Shown here one piece after another: positions 16,555 through 26,297 of a DNA stretch of 64,000 nt (positions are counted from its first letter, which is position 1; every line of letters begins with the position of its first letter). The stretch spans positions 1 to 64,000 of the forward strand of contig DGQT01000079.1 in the NCBI GenBank assembly GCA_002390845.1, read 5' to 3'. The translations under genes were made by a program, and so were the position numbers. The DNA comes from Chitinophagaceae bacterium UBA4407 (GTDB lineage: Bacteria > Bacteroidota > Bacteroidia > Chitinophagales > Chitinophagaceae). Below the pieces are notes generated by a model. It worked only from the letters and a program-made list of their open reading frames with translations, searched no databases and had not been told where the DNA came from.

Positions 16555-17790
16555 ATGCCATCTGTTTGTCTGTACTTTAAAGTACACCAGCCATACCAGT
16601 TAAAAAAATATGAAGTAAAAGAAATAGGCAATGCTCACTGCTACGAAGATGCAGAAGCAGATAATGCAACCATAAACCGAGTTGCTGATGAAAGTTACCT
16701 GCGCACCAACAAACTGATATATGAGCTGATACAATCAACCGGTAAACAATTTAAAGTAAGTTATTCAATCAGTGGAACCACGCTGGAATTGTTTCAGAAA
16801 TACAGACCTGATATTATAGAAAGTTTCAGGCAATTAGTTGATACAGGTTGTGTTGAGATGTTAGGTGAAACTTATTATCATTCTTTAAGTTTTCTTTATT
16901 CAAAAAAAGAATTTGAACGTCAGGTTCAAAAGCATAGCGACCTGATTGAAGCGTTATTTGGTATTACGCCTCAGGTATTCCGAAATACAGAATTAATTTA
17001 CAACAATAAACTTGCTGAAATTATTGATGCCATTGGTTTTAAGGGAATTCTATGCGAAGGGATAGACCGGCTGCTAAATGGCAGATCTCCCAATAAAGTT
17101 TATAAGTCAACAGGTATTGAAACAGATATTAGTTTATTACTTCGAAATGTCGGTTTATCAGATGATATTGCTTTTCGTTTTGGTGAAGAAAATTGGAACG
17201 AACATCCGCTTACCGCAGAAAAATTTGCTGAATGGATACACAAACATACAGAAGATACCAAGCTTTTAAACCTTTTTATGGATTACGAAACATTCGGTAT
17301 TCACAAAAAGGATACAACAGGAATATTTGATTTTTTGCAGGCATTGCCTCACGAAATTTTAAAAAACGAATCATGGAAATTCAACACACCATCAGAAGCA
17401 ATTGATACTTATTTTCCGGAAGACTTTTATAATGTTGCTCAAACAGTTTCATGGAAGGATAAATCAAAAGAATGCTGCGTGTGGTGCGAGAATATGATGC
17501 AGAACAATACCCTTAAGAAAATTTATAGTCTCGAAAAAATGGTAAGCCAAAGTAGTGATGAAAAACTAAAAGACATGTGGGGCCGTTTACAGGCAGCCGA
17601 TTACTTTTATTTTATGGCTGATGAAAGTTGCCATCATCAATGGTACCATAATCACAATCACTATCAGTCAGCGAAGGAAGTATACCATTCATACACAAAT
17701 ATTTTAACCGATTTTGAAATTACATTAATACAAAAGGCTTTAAAAACAACTCAGCCTTTTCACAATACATCAGTTGGAATTCTATATTAA
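16555..17790 (+). CDS. Glycoside hydrolase family 57 protein (alpha-amylase-like)
   Basis: The 411-residue protein belongs to GH57, retaining enzymes acting on alpha-glucans such as glycogen and maltodextrin. It starts with the family motif CLYFKVHQPY. It has the probable nucleophile Glu in QVFRNTELIYNN and the probable acid/base Asp in LFMDYETFGIH. There is no signal peptide, so it acts in the cytoplasm. The glucose dehydrogenase-like gene follows after 17 bp, and GH63 and debranching enzyme genes lie next, forming a glycogen-use cluster. Whether it is an amylase or a glucanotransferase cannot be decided from sequence alone. Confidence 0.9.
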   Translation: MPSVCLYFKVHQPYQLKKYEVKEIGNAHCYEDAEADNATINRVADESYLRTNKLIYELIQSTGKQFKVSYSISGTTLELFQKYRPDIIESFRQLVDTGCVEMLGETYYHSLSFLYSKKEFERQVQKHSDLIEALFGITPQVFRNTELIYNNKLAEIIDAIGFKGILCEGIDRLLNGRSPNKVYKSTGIETDISLLLRNVGLSDDIAFRFGEENWNEHPLTAEKFAEWIHKHTEDTKLLNLFMDYETFGIHKKDTTGIFDFLQALPHEILKNESWKFNTPSEAIDTYFPEDFYNVAQTVSWKDKSKECCVWCENMMQNNTLKKIYSLEKMVSQSSDEKLKDMWGRLQAADYFYFMADESCHHQWYHNHNHYQSAKEVYHSYTNILTDFEITLIQKALKTTQPFHNTSVGILY

Positions 17791-17807
17791 ATAAAAAAAT
17801 ACAATAA

Positions 17808-18617
17808 ATGAATCAAAAACTACAAAATCAAATAGCCGTCATTACCGGGGCAAGCAGCGGCATTGGTGCAGGCTGTGCAAAAGAAATGGCCAAGGCAGGT
17901 GCTACAGTTGTTGTTAATTATCCTGTTGACGGTGCAAGGGATATGGCCGAACAGGTAGTTGCAGAAATTGCTGCTAATGGTGGTCATGCTATCAGTTACA
18001 AATGCGATGTAAGCAAAGAAGAAGAAGTTGTACAAATGTTCAAAGACATTGTAGAACAGTTTGGTACAGTGGATATTCTTGTAAATAATGCTGGCCTGCA
18101 GCGTGATGCAAAGTTTATTGACATGACATTGGAACAGTGGAACTTTGTATTGGCAGTAAACCTTACAGGTCAGTTCCTTTGTGCACGTGAGGCTATCAAA
18201 GAATTTTTGAGAAGAGGTATAGATGAAACAAGGAGTAGAGCCGCAGGTAAAATTATTTGCATGAGCAGTGTACACGAAGTAATTCCCTGGGCAGGTCATG
18301 CAAATTATGCAGCAAGCAAAGGTGGCGTAATGCTGATGATGAAAACAATTGCGCAGGAATATGCACCAAAGAAAATTCGCATCAACAGTATTGCGCCGGG
18401 TGCGATTGCCACGCCTATAAATCATGATGCATGGGATACACAGGCGCACCTTCAGGAATTATTAAAACTCATTCCTGAAAAACGCATCGGCCAGGTAGAA
18501 GATATTGGCAAAGCCACCGTATTCTTAGCAAGTGATGATGCAGATTATATAAATGGAACTACTTTATTTGTAGACGGCGGAATGACTTTGTATCCCGGTT
18601 TTGAAGATAATGGGTAA
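17808..18617 (+). CDS. SDR family oxidoreductase, glucose 1-dehydrogenase-like
   Basis: The 269-residue protein is a classical short-chain dehydrogenase: cofactor motif TGASSGIG near residue 14, NNAG near 91, catalytic Ser in CMSSVHE and Tyr-Lys in NYAASKGG near 166. The overall pattern, including SSVHEVIPWAGHANYAASK and IAPGAIATPIN, resembles glucose 1-dehydrogenases that make glucono-1,5-lactone with NAD(P)H. It follows the amylase gene by 17 bp, so glucose released from glycogen is a reasonable substrate. A gluconolactonase-like gene lies at 36482. Substrate choice in this family is hard to predict, so the sugar is an inference. Confidence 0.85.
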   Translation: MNQKLQNQIAVITGASSGIGAGCAKEMAKAGATVVVNYPVDGARDMAEQVVAEIAANGGHAISYKCDVSKEEEVVQMFKDIVEQFGTVDILVNNAGLQRDAKFIDMTLEQWNFVLAVNLTGQFLCAREAIKEFLRRGIDETRSRAAGKIICMSSVHEVIPWAGHANYAASKGGVMLMMKTIAQEYAPKKIRINSIAPGAIATPINHDAWDTQAHLQELLKLIPEKRIGQVEDIGKATVFLASDDADYINGTTLFVDGGMTLYPGFEDNG

Positions 18618-18630
18618 AGAAGTGCCTACG

Positions 18631-18645
18631 CCCCTGAAGGGGGAC
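18631..18645 (+). terminator. Weak terminator-like hairpin
   Basis: CCCCTGAAGGGG folds as a 5-bp GC-rich stem and is followed by GACTTTTAA just after the dehydrogenase gene. The T-run is short, so termination would be modest. Confidence 0.35.
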
Positions 18646-18689
18646 TTTTAACGGCATATTATTGTATAAGTGCTTATAGAATTTTAAAA

Positions 18690-18837
18690 AAATTATTAGC
18701 CAGGCTTTAATTTTTCATGGCATCGCCTGTTGCGTCGCACTCTTGTACTTTTTGTTCATTGTTCAGCAAAGAGAAGAATGTACAAGAGTACGACGCAACG
18801 AAAGCTTAATTGAAATACAAATGTTGGGTACATAAAA
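18690..18837. repeat. Dispersed two-arm inverted-repeat element (locus f)
   Basis: The left arm (18690-18748) runs from TTATTAGCCAGGC to GTTGCGTCGCACTCTTGTAC. The right arm (18780-18837) runs from GTACAAGAGTACGACGCAAC to TACATAAAA. The core is about 31 bp. The element ends nine bases before the GH63 start codon and so becomes its leader. Confidence 0.85.
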
Positions 18838-18845
18838 AAAATAAA

Positions 18846-21512
18846 ATGACAAAGGAAGAACTGCGGTTGCAAAACACTGCATTTAAAAAATGGGGTCCTT
18901 ATTTAAGCGAACGGCAATGGGGCACAGTGCGTGAAGATTACAGTGAACACGGAGAAGCATGGGATTATTTTCTGCACGACCATGCACGCAGCCGTGTGTA
19001 CCGCTGGGGCGAAGATGGTATTGCAGGCATCAGTGATGATATGCAGCGCATTTGTTTTTCAGTTGCATTGTGGAATGGTAAAGACCCTATTTTGAAAGAG
19101 CGCTTGTTTGGTTTAACGGGCAACGAAGGCAATCACGGCGAGGATGTAAAAGAGTTGTATTATTATTTGGACAGCACGCCTTCGCACAGTTACATGAAGC
19201 ATTTGTACAAATATCCGCAAGGGGAATTTCCATACGCAGATCTTTTAAATACAAACCGTAACCGCAGCAAGTTTGAAAAAGAATATGAATTGACAGACAC
19301 GGATTTGTTTAATGATGGAAAATATTTTGATGTATTTACCGAGTATGCAAAAAATAACGAAGAAGATATTTGCATACGGATTACGGTACACAACAGAAGC
19401 AGCGAAAATGCTTATGTGGCGCTGCTTCCAACAATATGGATGCGCAACCTTTGGAGCTTTGGTTTGATGAATGATAAGCCTTTTATCGAATTGAAAGAAA
19501 CGAATGATGCGTATGGAATGGTTGAAGTAAATCATTTCTTAATTGGTGAGTATTATTTATATTTTGAAAAGCCTAATAAAACTTTATTTACTGAAAATGA
19601 AACAAACAAGGAGCGTTTATACGGCACACCAAATGAAATACCATTTGTAAAAGATGCATTTCATCGTGCTGTTATCAATAATGATTATGAATTTTTAAAA
19701 GATAAAAACAAAGGCACTAAGTTTTCTCCTTTATATGATTTGAATATTGAAGCAAATGCTTCTGCTACAATAAAACTGCGTTTAAGCAAGCATGTATTGA
19801 TGAATGAAAATCCCTTAGATGAAGCGTTTGATTTTATTTTCGATGAACGTATAAATGAAGCAGATGAATTCTACAATAGCATTCACGCAACTAAAGATGA
19901 AGACTTACGCAATATTCAGCGCCAGGCTTTTGCAGGAATGTTGTGGAGTAAACAATATTTTAATATAGATATTCCCAAATGGCTTAATGGCGATGAAGGC
20001 CAGCCTGCGCCACCTGAGGCGAGAAAATATGGCCGCAACCATCAATGGCATACATTAAATAATGAAGACATTATTTCAATGCCAGATAAATGGGAATATC
20101 CGTGGTATGCCGCATGGGACCTAGCTTTTCATTGTGTACCCCTTTCGATGGTTGATCCGGGTTTTGCAAAGAGTCAGCTTATTTTATTTCTGCGTGAATG
20201 GTTCATGCATCCAAACGGGCAATTGCCTGCTTATGAGTGGGCATTTGGAGATGTAAATCCACCCGTGCATGCATGGAGTTGTTTGCAGGTGTATAAAATT
20301 GAAAAAGAAAAAGCAGGAAAAGGTGATATTAATTTTTTGGAAAAAGCTTTTCAAAAATTGCTTATCAATTTTACCTGGTGGGTAAACCGGAAAGACCACA
20401 AAGGCAATAATGTTTTTGAGGGTGGCTTTTTGGGATTGGATAATATTGGTGTATTCGACCGTAGCAGTGCAATACCCGGTGGTGGAAAATTAGAACAGGC
20501 AGATGGTACAAGCTGGATGGCAATGTATTGTTTGAACATGCTTGAAATGGCTTTGGAAATTGCACAGCACAATCCCAATTATGAAGATGTTTGTACAAAA
20601 TTCTTTGAACACTTTACTTACATAGCAGAATCGTTGAACCGTATTGGTGAGAATTGGACAGGGAGCTGGGATGATGATGAAGGCTTTTTTTATGATGTGC
20701 TTTCTATGCCTGATGGAAGATATATTCCGGTGAAAGTAAGAAGCCTGGTGGGTTTAAGCACTTTGTTCGCAGTGCTTGTTTTGAAAAAAGAACTGTTGGA
20801 AAAAGTTCCTGAATTTCATCGCCGCTTAAAATGGTTTCAAAAATATCGTGAACACAACCGGCAATATTTGGTAATAGAAGAATTAAATGATCACGATGAT
20901 ATTTTATTGTCGCTTGTTCCCCGGAACCGTTTGGAAAAATTATTAAAAGCTTTGCTCGATGAAAATGAATTTTTAAGCAAAGGCGGCATTCGCTCTATTT
21001 CAAAAATTCATGAGCATGGTTACAGTGTAAATATTGATGGCCAAAATTTCGGTTTGGATTATCAGCCCGCTGAAGGCACAAGCAATTTATTTGGTGGCAA
21101 CAGCAATTGGCGCGGTCCCGTATGGATGCCGATGAATTACCTGCTGGTATTGGCTTTGAAGCAATATTGTGATTATTACAAAGGCGATTGCAAAGTAGAA
21201 TTTCCTACACACTCAGGGAATAATTTTACACTCACAGAAGTGTCAAATGAAATTGCGAACCGCTTGTCTTCTATTTTCAAAAAGGATGAAAACGGCAACC
21301 GCCCGGTAAATGATAATGATGAAATTTATCGCAACGAACATTTCAAAGACCTCATTTTATTTTACGAATATTTTCATGGTGATACTGCACGCGGTGTAGG
21401 CGCTTCGCATCAAACAGGATGGACAGGTGTTGTTGCAGAGTTGATACAACGAACAGCTTTGGCAAATAAAGAAAAGGAAAATATTATGAGCCCGGCTGCA
21501 GTACATACTTGA
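18846..21512 (+). CDS. GH63-type glucosidase (MGH1-like)
   Basis: The 888-residue protein belongs to the GH63 glucosidase group, with the family start TAFKKWGPYLSERQWGTVREDYS and a C-terminal (alpha/alpha)6 barrel containing WEYPWYAAWDLAFHCVPL and NWRGPVWMPMNYLLV. It has no signal peptide, so it is cytoplasmic and probably removes glucose from alpha-linked oligosaccharides. I start at MTKEEL (18846), because the longer frame from 18810 is encoded by a repeat arm. Its last residues, ENIMSPAAVHT, are encoded by the outer half of another repeat arm (locus g). It lies just before the debranching enzyme gene. Confidence 0.88.
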   Translation: MTKEELRLQNTAFKKWGPYLSERQWGTVREDYSEHGEAWDYFLHDHARSRVYRWGEDGIAGISDDMQRICFSVALWNGKDPILKERLFGLTGNEGNHGEDVKELYYYLDSTPSHSYMKHLYKYPQGEFPYADLLNTNRNRSKFEKEYELTDTDLFNDGKYFDVFTEYAKNNEEDICIRITVHNRSSENAYVALLPTIWMRNLWSFGLMNDKPFIELKETNDAYGMVEVNHFLIGEYYLYFEKPNKTLFTENETNKERLYGTPNEIPFVKDAFHRAVINNDYEFLKDKNKGTKFSPLYDLNIEANASATIKLRLSKHVLMNENPLDEAFDFIFDERINEADEFYNSIHATKDEDLRNIQRQAFAGMLWSKQYFNIDIPKWLNGDEGQPAPPEARKYGRNHQWHTLNNEDIISMPDKWEYPWYAAWDLAFHCVPLSMVDPGFAKSQLILFLREWFMHPNGQLPAYEWAFGDVNPPVHAWSCLQVYKIEKEKAGKGDINFLEKAFQKLLINFTWWVNRKDHKGNNVFEGGFLGLDNIGVFDRSSAIPGGGKLEQADGTSWMAMYCLNMLEMALEIAQHNPNYEDVCTKFFEHFTYIAESLNRIGENWTGSWDDDEGFFYDVLSMPDGRYIPVKVRSLVGLSTLFAVLVLKKELLEKVPEFHRRLKWFQKYREHNRQYLVIEELNDHDDILLSLVPRNRLEKLLKALLDENEFLSKGGIRSISKIHEHGYSVNIDGQNFGLDYQPAEGTSNLFGGNSNWRGPVWMPMNYLLVLALKQYCDYYKGDCKVEFPTHSGNNFTLTEVSNEIANRLSSIFKKDENGNRPVNDNDEIYRNEHFKDLILFYEYFHGDTARGVGASHQTGWTGVVAELIQRTALANKEKENIMSPAAVHT

Positions 21513-21539
21513 TGCTTCCGTTGCGTCGCACTCTTGTAC
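21483..21539 (+). repeat. Dispersed repeat, single left arm (locus g)
   Basis: A complete 57-bp left arm: outer box ATTATGAGCCCGGC, inner box GTTGCGTCGCACTCTTGTAC. Its first 30 bases are the final codons and stop of the GH63 gene. No right arm follows. Confidence 0.85.
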
Positions 21540-21589
21540 AACGGAATAAGTATCGGCTTTTTTTAAATCGTTTGCCAAATTTGATAGTC

Positions 21590-23605
21590 ATGTTACAAAA
21601 AAATAGAGCAGCTATTCAAAAAGAAATTGAAACATTAAAATCCTCAGCCGGTGAATTATTTAATAGTGGTTCCGAATGGATTGAAACAAACGGTTTAGGT
21701 GGTTGGTCAGGTTCATCCATCATTGGTTGCAATACAAGACGCTATCATGGTTTGCTTGTTGCAGCAACAAAACCACCAACAGAAAGAATGGTTTTGCTTT
21801 CAAAACTTGATGAAACAATTGTTGTAAATAATGAAAGATTTGAATTGGGTACAAATCTGTATGATGATAATATGATTCATCCAAATGGCTTTCAATATCT
21901 CATTTCATTTACAAAAGAATTATTTCCCGAATGGTTGTATGAAGTAAATGGAATTCAGCTAAAGAAAACCATAGCAATGGTGCATGATGAAAATACAACG
22001 CTGGTTTTGTATGAAGTAATAAAAGCACAACAACCATTTTTCGTGGAATTATTACCACTGATTGCTGCAAGAGGCTATCATTCACTGCAGCACAATTATA
22101 ACAATATTTTCTGGGATGCAGAATTTGAAAATGGGATATTTAAAAATCAGCCTTATGATGGTGCGCCAAATATTTATATCTCTGTTCCCGGTGCAACATA
22201 TAATCATCACCCGGCGTGGTTTAATAAATTCAATTATTCAGTAGAAAAATACCGCGGATTGGATTTTGAAGAAGACCTGTTTAATCATGGAACTATAAGT
22301 GTAGAATTAAAAGAAGGCGATTCAATTGGTATTATTGTTTCTACAGAAAACCCTGCAGGAAAAGACGCTCATATATTATTTGAAAAAGAAAAACAAAGAG
22401 TATCTGCTTTAATAAATACATCAACAAATCTACCCTCCAACTTTTCAATTGAGCAATACTTAACCCTCGCCGCAGATCAATTCATTGTAAAACGTGGCGA
22501 AGATCTGAAAACAGTTATTGCAGGGTATCATTGGTTTACAGATTGGGGACGAGACACCATGATATCCTTACCGGGATTATGTTTGAGCACAGGAAGATTT
22601 GAAGACGCAAAGAAAATTATTGCTGCGTTTGCAGAAAATGTAAGCATGGGCATGTTGCCCAACCGCTTCCAGGACAATAATGAACCACCGGAATATAATA
22701 ACGTTGACGGAACACTTTGGTACTTTATTGCCGTTTACAAATACATGCTGGCAACAAAAGATGAGGCATTTATTCTCACTGAAGTTTTACCTGTATTAAA
22801 AGATATTATTGACTGGCATTTTAAAGGCACACGATACAATATTCATGTTGCTGAAGATGGATTGTTGTATGCAGGTGAAAAAGGGCAGCAGCTAACATGG
22901 ATGGATGCAAGAATAGCTGATTGGGTTGTTACACCACGTATGGGCAAGCCCATAGAGATACAGGCTTTATGGTACAATGTTCTAAAAATATTTGCTGAAT
23001 TACTACGCATGAATGAACAGGAAAATGATGCAGCAATTATAGAATTGAGCGCAGCAAAAACAAAAGAAAGTTTTGATAAATTATTCTGGTACGCAGAAGG
23101 AAACTATCTCTACGATAATATTGATGAACACAACGGATATGATAAAAGTTTACGACCAAATCAACTCTTTGCCATAAGCCTGCCTTATCCTTTGCTTGGA
23201 GGCGATAAAGCAAAAGCTGTATTACAAATAGCGGAAGAAAAATTATACACACCTGTGGGCCTTAGAAGCCTTGCACCGGATGATATACATTATATAAAAA
23301 CTTACGGTGGCGATGTTTATAAAAGAGATTCGGCGTATCACCAGGGAACTGTTTGGAGCTGGCTGCTTGGCCCTTACATTGATGCAATAATGTCTGAACC
23401 TGGATTTGTTGGATTCGATAGATTAAGCGGAAAAGAAAAGGTAAAAAAAATAATTGCTGATTTTACATATCATTTGAATGAAGGATGCATTGCTTCCGTT
23501 TCAGAAATTTTTGATGGCGATGCGCCGTATCATCCACGTGGATGTATTGCACAGGCGTGGGGTGTAGCTGAGATATTGCGGGTAATTAAAGAGTATGGTT
23601 TGTAA
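21590..23605 (+). CDS. Amylo-alpha-1,6-glucosidase, glycogen debranching enzyme
   Basis: The 671-residue enzyme removes alpha-1,6 branches during glycogen breakdown. The N-terminal GDE domain shows SEWIETNGLGGWSGSSI and RRYHGLLVAA. The C-terminal (alpha/alpha)6 domain shows HWFTDWGRDTMISLPGL, with a catalytic acid, and RPNQLFAISLP. I start at MLQKNRAAIQK (21590), where the conserved sequence begins; the longer frame begins in the repeat arm of locus g. It follows GH63 by about 77 bp and precedes a strong terminator at 23650. It should work with the glucan phosphorylase at 54022. Confidence 0.92.
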   Translation: MLQKNRAAIQKEIETLKSSAGELFNSGSEWIETNGLGGWSGSSIIGCNTRRYHGLLVAATKPPTERMVLLSKLDETIVVNNERFELGTNLYDDNMIHPNGFQYLISFTKELFPEWLYEVNGIQLKKTIAMVHDENTTLVLYEVIKAQQPFFVELLPLIAARGYHSLQHNYNNIFWDAEFENGIFKNQPYDGAPNIYISVPGATYNHHPAWFNKFNYSVEKYRGLDFEEDLFNHGTISVELKEGDSIGIIVSTENPAGKDAHILFEKEKQRVSALINTSTNLPSNFSIEQYLTLAADQFIVKRGEDLKTVIAGYHWFTDWGRDTMISLPGLCLSTGRFEDAKKIIAAFAENVSMGMLPNRFQDNNEPPEYNNVDGTLWYFIAVYKYMLATKDEAFILTEVLPVLKDIIDWHFKGTRYNIHVAEDGLLYAGEKGQQLTWMDARIADWVVTPRMGKPIEIQALWYNVLKIFAELLRMNEQENDAAIIELSAAKTKESFDKLFWYAEGNYLYDNIDEHNGYDKSLRPNQLFAISLPYPLLGGDKAKAVLQIAEEKLYTPVGLRSLAPDDIHYIKTYGGDVYKRDSAYHQGTVWSWLLGPYIDAIMSEPGFVGFDRLSGKEKVKKIIADFTYHLNEGCIASVSEIFDGDAPYHPRGCIAQAWGVAEILRVIKEYGL

Positions 23606-23649
23606 AATGTTGAGTAGAAGTAAACAGTAAAAAAAAATCAAAATAACCG

Positions 23650-23687
23650 ATACCATTGCCCGCTACAACCGGGCAATGGTATGTTTT
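23650..23687. terminator. Strong bidirectional Rho-independent terminator
   Basis: ATACCATTGCCCG and its exact reverse complement form a 13-bp stem around a 7-nt loop, followed by GTTTTT on the plus strand and an A-rich run on the other side. It ends the debranching enzyme transcript and serves the convergent gene that stops at 23687. Confidence 0.9.
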
Positions 23688-24223
23688 TAAGCAATGAGAT
23701 TTTTTACTTGTACAATAAATTTATAAAATACAATTGTAACGCATAAAAAAAACAAGAACAGTACAGGCCATAGCAAACCTGAAACAAACAAAGCATTTGT
23801 AAAGAGCAGCATCCCAAGGCTTATAAAAACAAAAAATAACGAAAAAGTAAAATCTTTAAATGTATGTTTCTTTATACTATCATAAAGGCGTTGATGCTTT
23901 GAAATATTTTCAATATCATGATTGTATTCTTCTGAGTGACGGTGATAATCCAGTTCATTAATCAATTCCTTTAAAAGACTTACTGCTGCTATGTTGTGGA
24001 GGTATATTTTTTCAATTTGCTGGTAGCCTGTATTCCTAAGCTGCTCGTTTAATGTTTGATCGCCTCTAACCCTTTTATGCAGCAGATGGTCTTTTAAAAA
24101 ATCGAGTTTGGCATCCATCCGCTGTAGGCGAAATGTGGCAAAACCGCCAATTAAACCTGTGAGTGTGGCAACCAAAACAGCAACGGTACTAAAAAGAAAT
24201 GCAAGTATATTACTGTCAGGCAT
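23687..24223 (-). CDS. Hypothetical membrane protein with three membrane segments
   Basis: The 178-residue protein has an N-terminal membrane helix (about residues 8-28), a hydrophilic alpha-helical region (about 30-120, including MDAKLDFLKDHLLHKR) and two closely spaced membrane helices at the C-terminus (about 125-145 and 148-168). No known domain was recognised. It is transcribed alone, convergent with the debranching enzyme and sharing its terminator. The layout resembles small bacterial membrane proteins with a cytoplasmic helical insert. Function is unknown. Confidence 0.65.
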   Translation of the reverse strand: MPDSNILAFLFSTVAVLVATLTGLIGGFATFRLQRMDAKLDFLKDHLLHKRVRGDQTLNEQLRNTGYQQIEKIYLHNIAAVSLLKELINELDYHRHSEEYNHDIENISKHQRLYDSIKKHTFKDFTFSLFFVFISLGMLLFTNALFVSGLLWPVLFLFFLCVTIVFYKFIVQVKNLIA

Positions 24224-24697
24224 AGTAAAAAATTTTAACCGAAAATAATCCGCTTCGGTTCATTCACCTGTCGCACAGCTTACATTCTTATTTTAAGATT
24301 ATTAAAAATTCATTTTATGGGTATCAGCATTGTTTTTTATGGCATCACCTGTTGTGTCACTCACTTGTACTTTTTCAACAATAACCAGCTTCAGCATCAT
24401 AGCCAATTACCTTAATCAATTTTTGAACAGTATTTAAAACTAAAGTGTTCATCCCTATATGGATTGCTGAAATTTATAAAGCGGTTGCAAATTGCCCAAT
24501 AGAATTACAAACGTACAAGTGAGTGACACAACGAAAGCTTAATAGCTGCATACAGCTAAGTACATAAAAATGTAACCTCTGAAAAGGATTAAAAAACATT
24601 CGAATCAAAAATATTAAATCAGAAATTTTCTTTACAGTCATTTACCTGACAAACTTATTTATCAACCAGACTTTTCTTTGCATAAGAATACATTTAT
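24224..24697. other. Intergenic region, divergent promoters and a repeat
   Basis: A type B two-arm repeat takes up 24313-24570. The remaining 127 bp before the GMC gene include CTTTTCTTTGCATAAG, a possible -7 box of the Bacteroidota TAnnTTTG type, at about 24669-24684. No gene was found. Confidence 0.5.
24313..24570. repeat. Dispersed two-arm inverted-repeat element (locus h, type B)
   Basis: The left arm (24313-24370) runs from TTTTATGGGTATC to GTTGTGTCACTCACTTGTAC. The right arm (24513-24570) runs from GTACAAGTGAGTGACACAAC to TACATAAAAA. Both inner boxes are type B. The core is about 142 bp with no gene. Confidence 0.85.
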
Positions 24698-26284
24698 ATG
24701 AGCAATCATTTCGATATAATTATCATAGGCACGGGCAGCGGTGGCAGTACCATAGCTTATAAATTAGCACCAAGTGGCAAGCGGATATTGATACTGGAAC
24801 GTGGAGGGTTTATACCAAAAGAAAAACAGAATTGGGATGCACATGAAGTGGTTACTGTTGGCCGCTATCGTCCGCATGAAGAATGGCTTGACCAGGATGA
24901 TAAACCATTCAAACCTTTTATTCATTACAATGTAGGCGGCAACAGCAAAATGTATGGCGCTGCATTGTTCCGTTTTCGCGAAACAGATTTTGAACAGGTG
25001 CAACATTATGGTGGCACATCGCCGGAGTGGCCATTAAAATATGATACCTACGAACCATATTATACTATTGCAGAAAAGCTTTACAGTGTGCATGGTAAAC
25101 GTGGTGTTGACCCCACGGAACCTTGGGCATCTGGTGAATACCCGTTGCCGCCCCTCACTTATGAACCATTGATTAAGGATTTGAATGAAAGCCTTGAAAG
25201 TGTTGGGTTGCAGCCATTCCCATTACCGATGGGAATAAGCCTTCCACAGGATTATACGAAAACAGAAGCTCCTGTAATGCTCGAAAATTTTGATGGGTTT
25301 CCAGACCCAACCGATAGTAAAGCAGATGGTCATACGATGGCATTAAGACCTGCATTGCAGCATAAAAATGTAACGCTTCTTGCACATGCATACGTTGAAA
25401 AATTAGATACCGATGCAAGTGGTACACGCGTAAGTAAAGTGCATGCAAGTATTAACGGTGAGAAAATAATTTTTGATGCAGATATTGTAATTGTTGCATG
25501 TGGTGCGGTTAATTCTGCTGCATTAATGTTGCGCAGCGCCAATGAAAAGCATCCGATTGGTTTGGCAAATTCAAGTGGACAGGTTGGAAGAAATCTAATG
25601 CTTCATCATAATGGCTGTTTGGTTGCATTTCTGAAAGATAAGATCAATGATTGTGTGTTTCAGAAAAGTTTAGGTATTGCAGATTTCTATAATGGTGCAG
25701 ATGATAGTGAATTTCCGCTTGGAGAAATTCAGTTGATGGGAAGAAATGATGAAGAGACCATTGTGTGGCTGGCAGAAAAAATTTATCCGGGTAAATCTTA
25801 TGACGAATTAAAGCAAATGACACTGGATTTCTGGTTGACAGCTGAAGATCTTCCATCTCCTGAAAATCGTGTGGAGCTCACAGAGCACGGACAGATAAAA
25901 GTACATTACACACACACGAATTATACAGCATACGAAAGATTGAAAGAGAAACTGAAAGAAGTGCTGGCAAAAGTTGGTAAGCTCGATGATCGTTTTGCAG
26001 ATATTCAATGGGCGGGCTATGACCTGGATGTAAGTGGCATGAGTCACCAGAATGGCACGCTGCGTTTTGGAAATGATCCTGCTACATCTGTGCTTGATCT
26101 GAATTGCAAAGCACACGATATACAAAATCTGTATGTTGTTGATGCGAGTTTCTTTGTAAGCTGCGGGGCATTTAATCCTGCATTAACAATAGCGGCGAAT
26201 GCACTGAGAGTCGGAGATCACATTTTAAATGATGTGTTAAGAGTTAATATTATGGACGCAAAGGAAATCTACAGCCTGCAATAA
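24698..26284 (+). CDS. GMC family FAD-dependent oxidoreductase
   Basis: The 528-residue flavoprotein has the N-terminal dinucleotide-binding motif IIIGTGSGGSTIAYKL and ILILERGG. A second GMC-type segment, GGNSKMYGAALFRFR, lies near residue 85. The C-terminal domain has the probable catalytic His in GMSHQNGTLRFG and a NPALTIAANALR end. Relatives oxidise sugars, alcohols or sterols and pass electrons to oxygen or a cytochrome. No signal peptide is present. It is 13 bp upstream of a CPBP protease gene in the same direction. The substrate cannot be named, although the sugar-oxidation genes nearby make a sugar plausible. Confidence 0.88.
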   Translation: MSNHFDIIIIGTGSGGSTIAYKLAPSGKRILILERGGFIPKEKQNWDAHEVVTVGRYRPHEEWLDQDDKPFKPFIHYNVGGNSKMYGAALFRFRETDFEQVQHYGGTSPEWPLKYDTYEPYYTIAEKLYSVHGKRGVDPTEPWASGEYPLPPLTYEPLIKDLNESLESVGLQPFPLPMGISLPQDYTKTEAPVMLENFDGFPDPTDSKADGHTMALRPALQHKNVTLLAHAYVEKLDTDASGTRVSKVHASINGEKIIFDADIVIVACGAVNSAALMLRSANEKHPIGLANSSGQVGRNLMLHHNGCLVAFLKDKINDCVFQKSLGIADFYNGADDSEFPLGEIQLMGRNDEETIVWLAEKIYPGKSYDELKQMTLDFWLTAEDLPSPENRVELTEHGQIKVHYTHTNYTAYERLKEKLKEVLAKVGKLDDRFADIQWAGYDLDVSGMSHQNGTLRFGNDPATSVLDLNCKAHDIQNLYVVDASFFVSCGAFNPALTIAANALRVGDHILNDVLRVNIMDAKEIYSLQ

Positions 26285-26297
26285 ACCGCCTTGCCGT

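Noticed and set aside
17820..18449. Long minus-strand open frame (209 codons)
   Set aside because: It lies wholly inside the glucose dehydrogenase-like SDR gene, which has clear motifs; the antisense frame is Cys/His-rich and resembles nothing.
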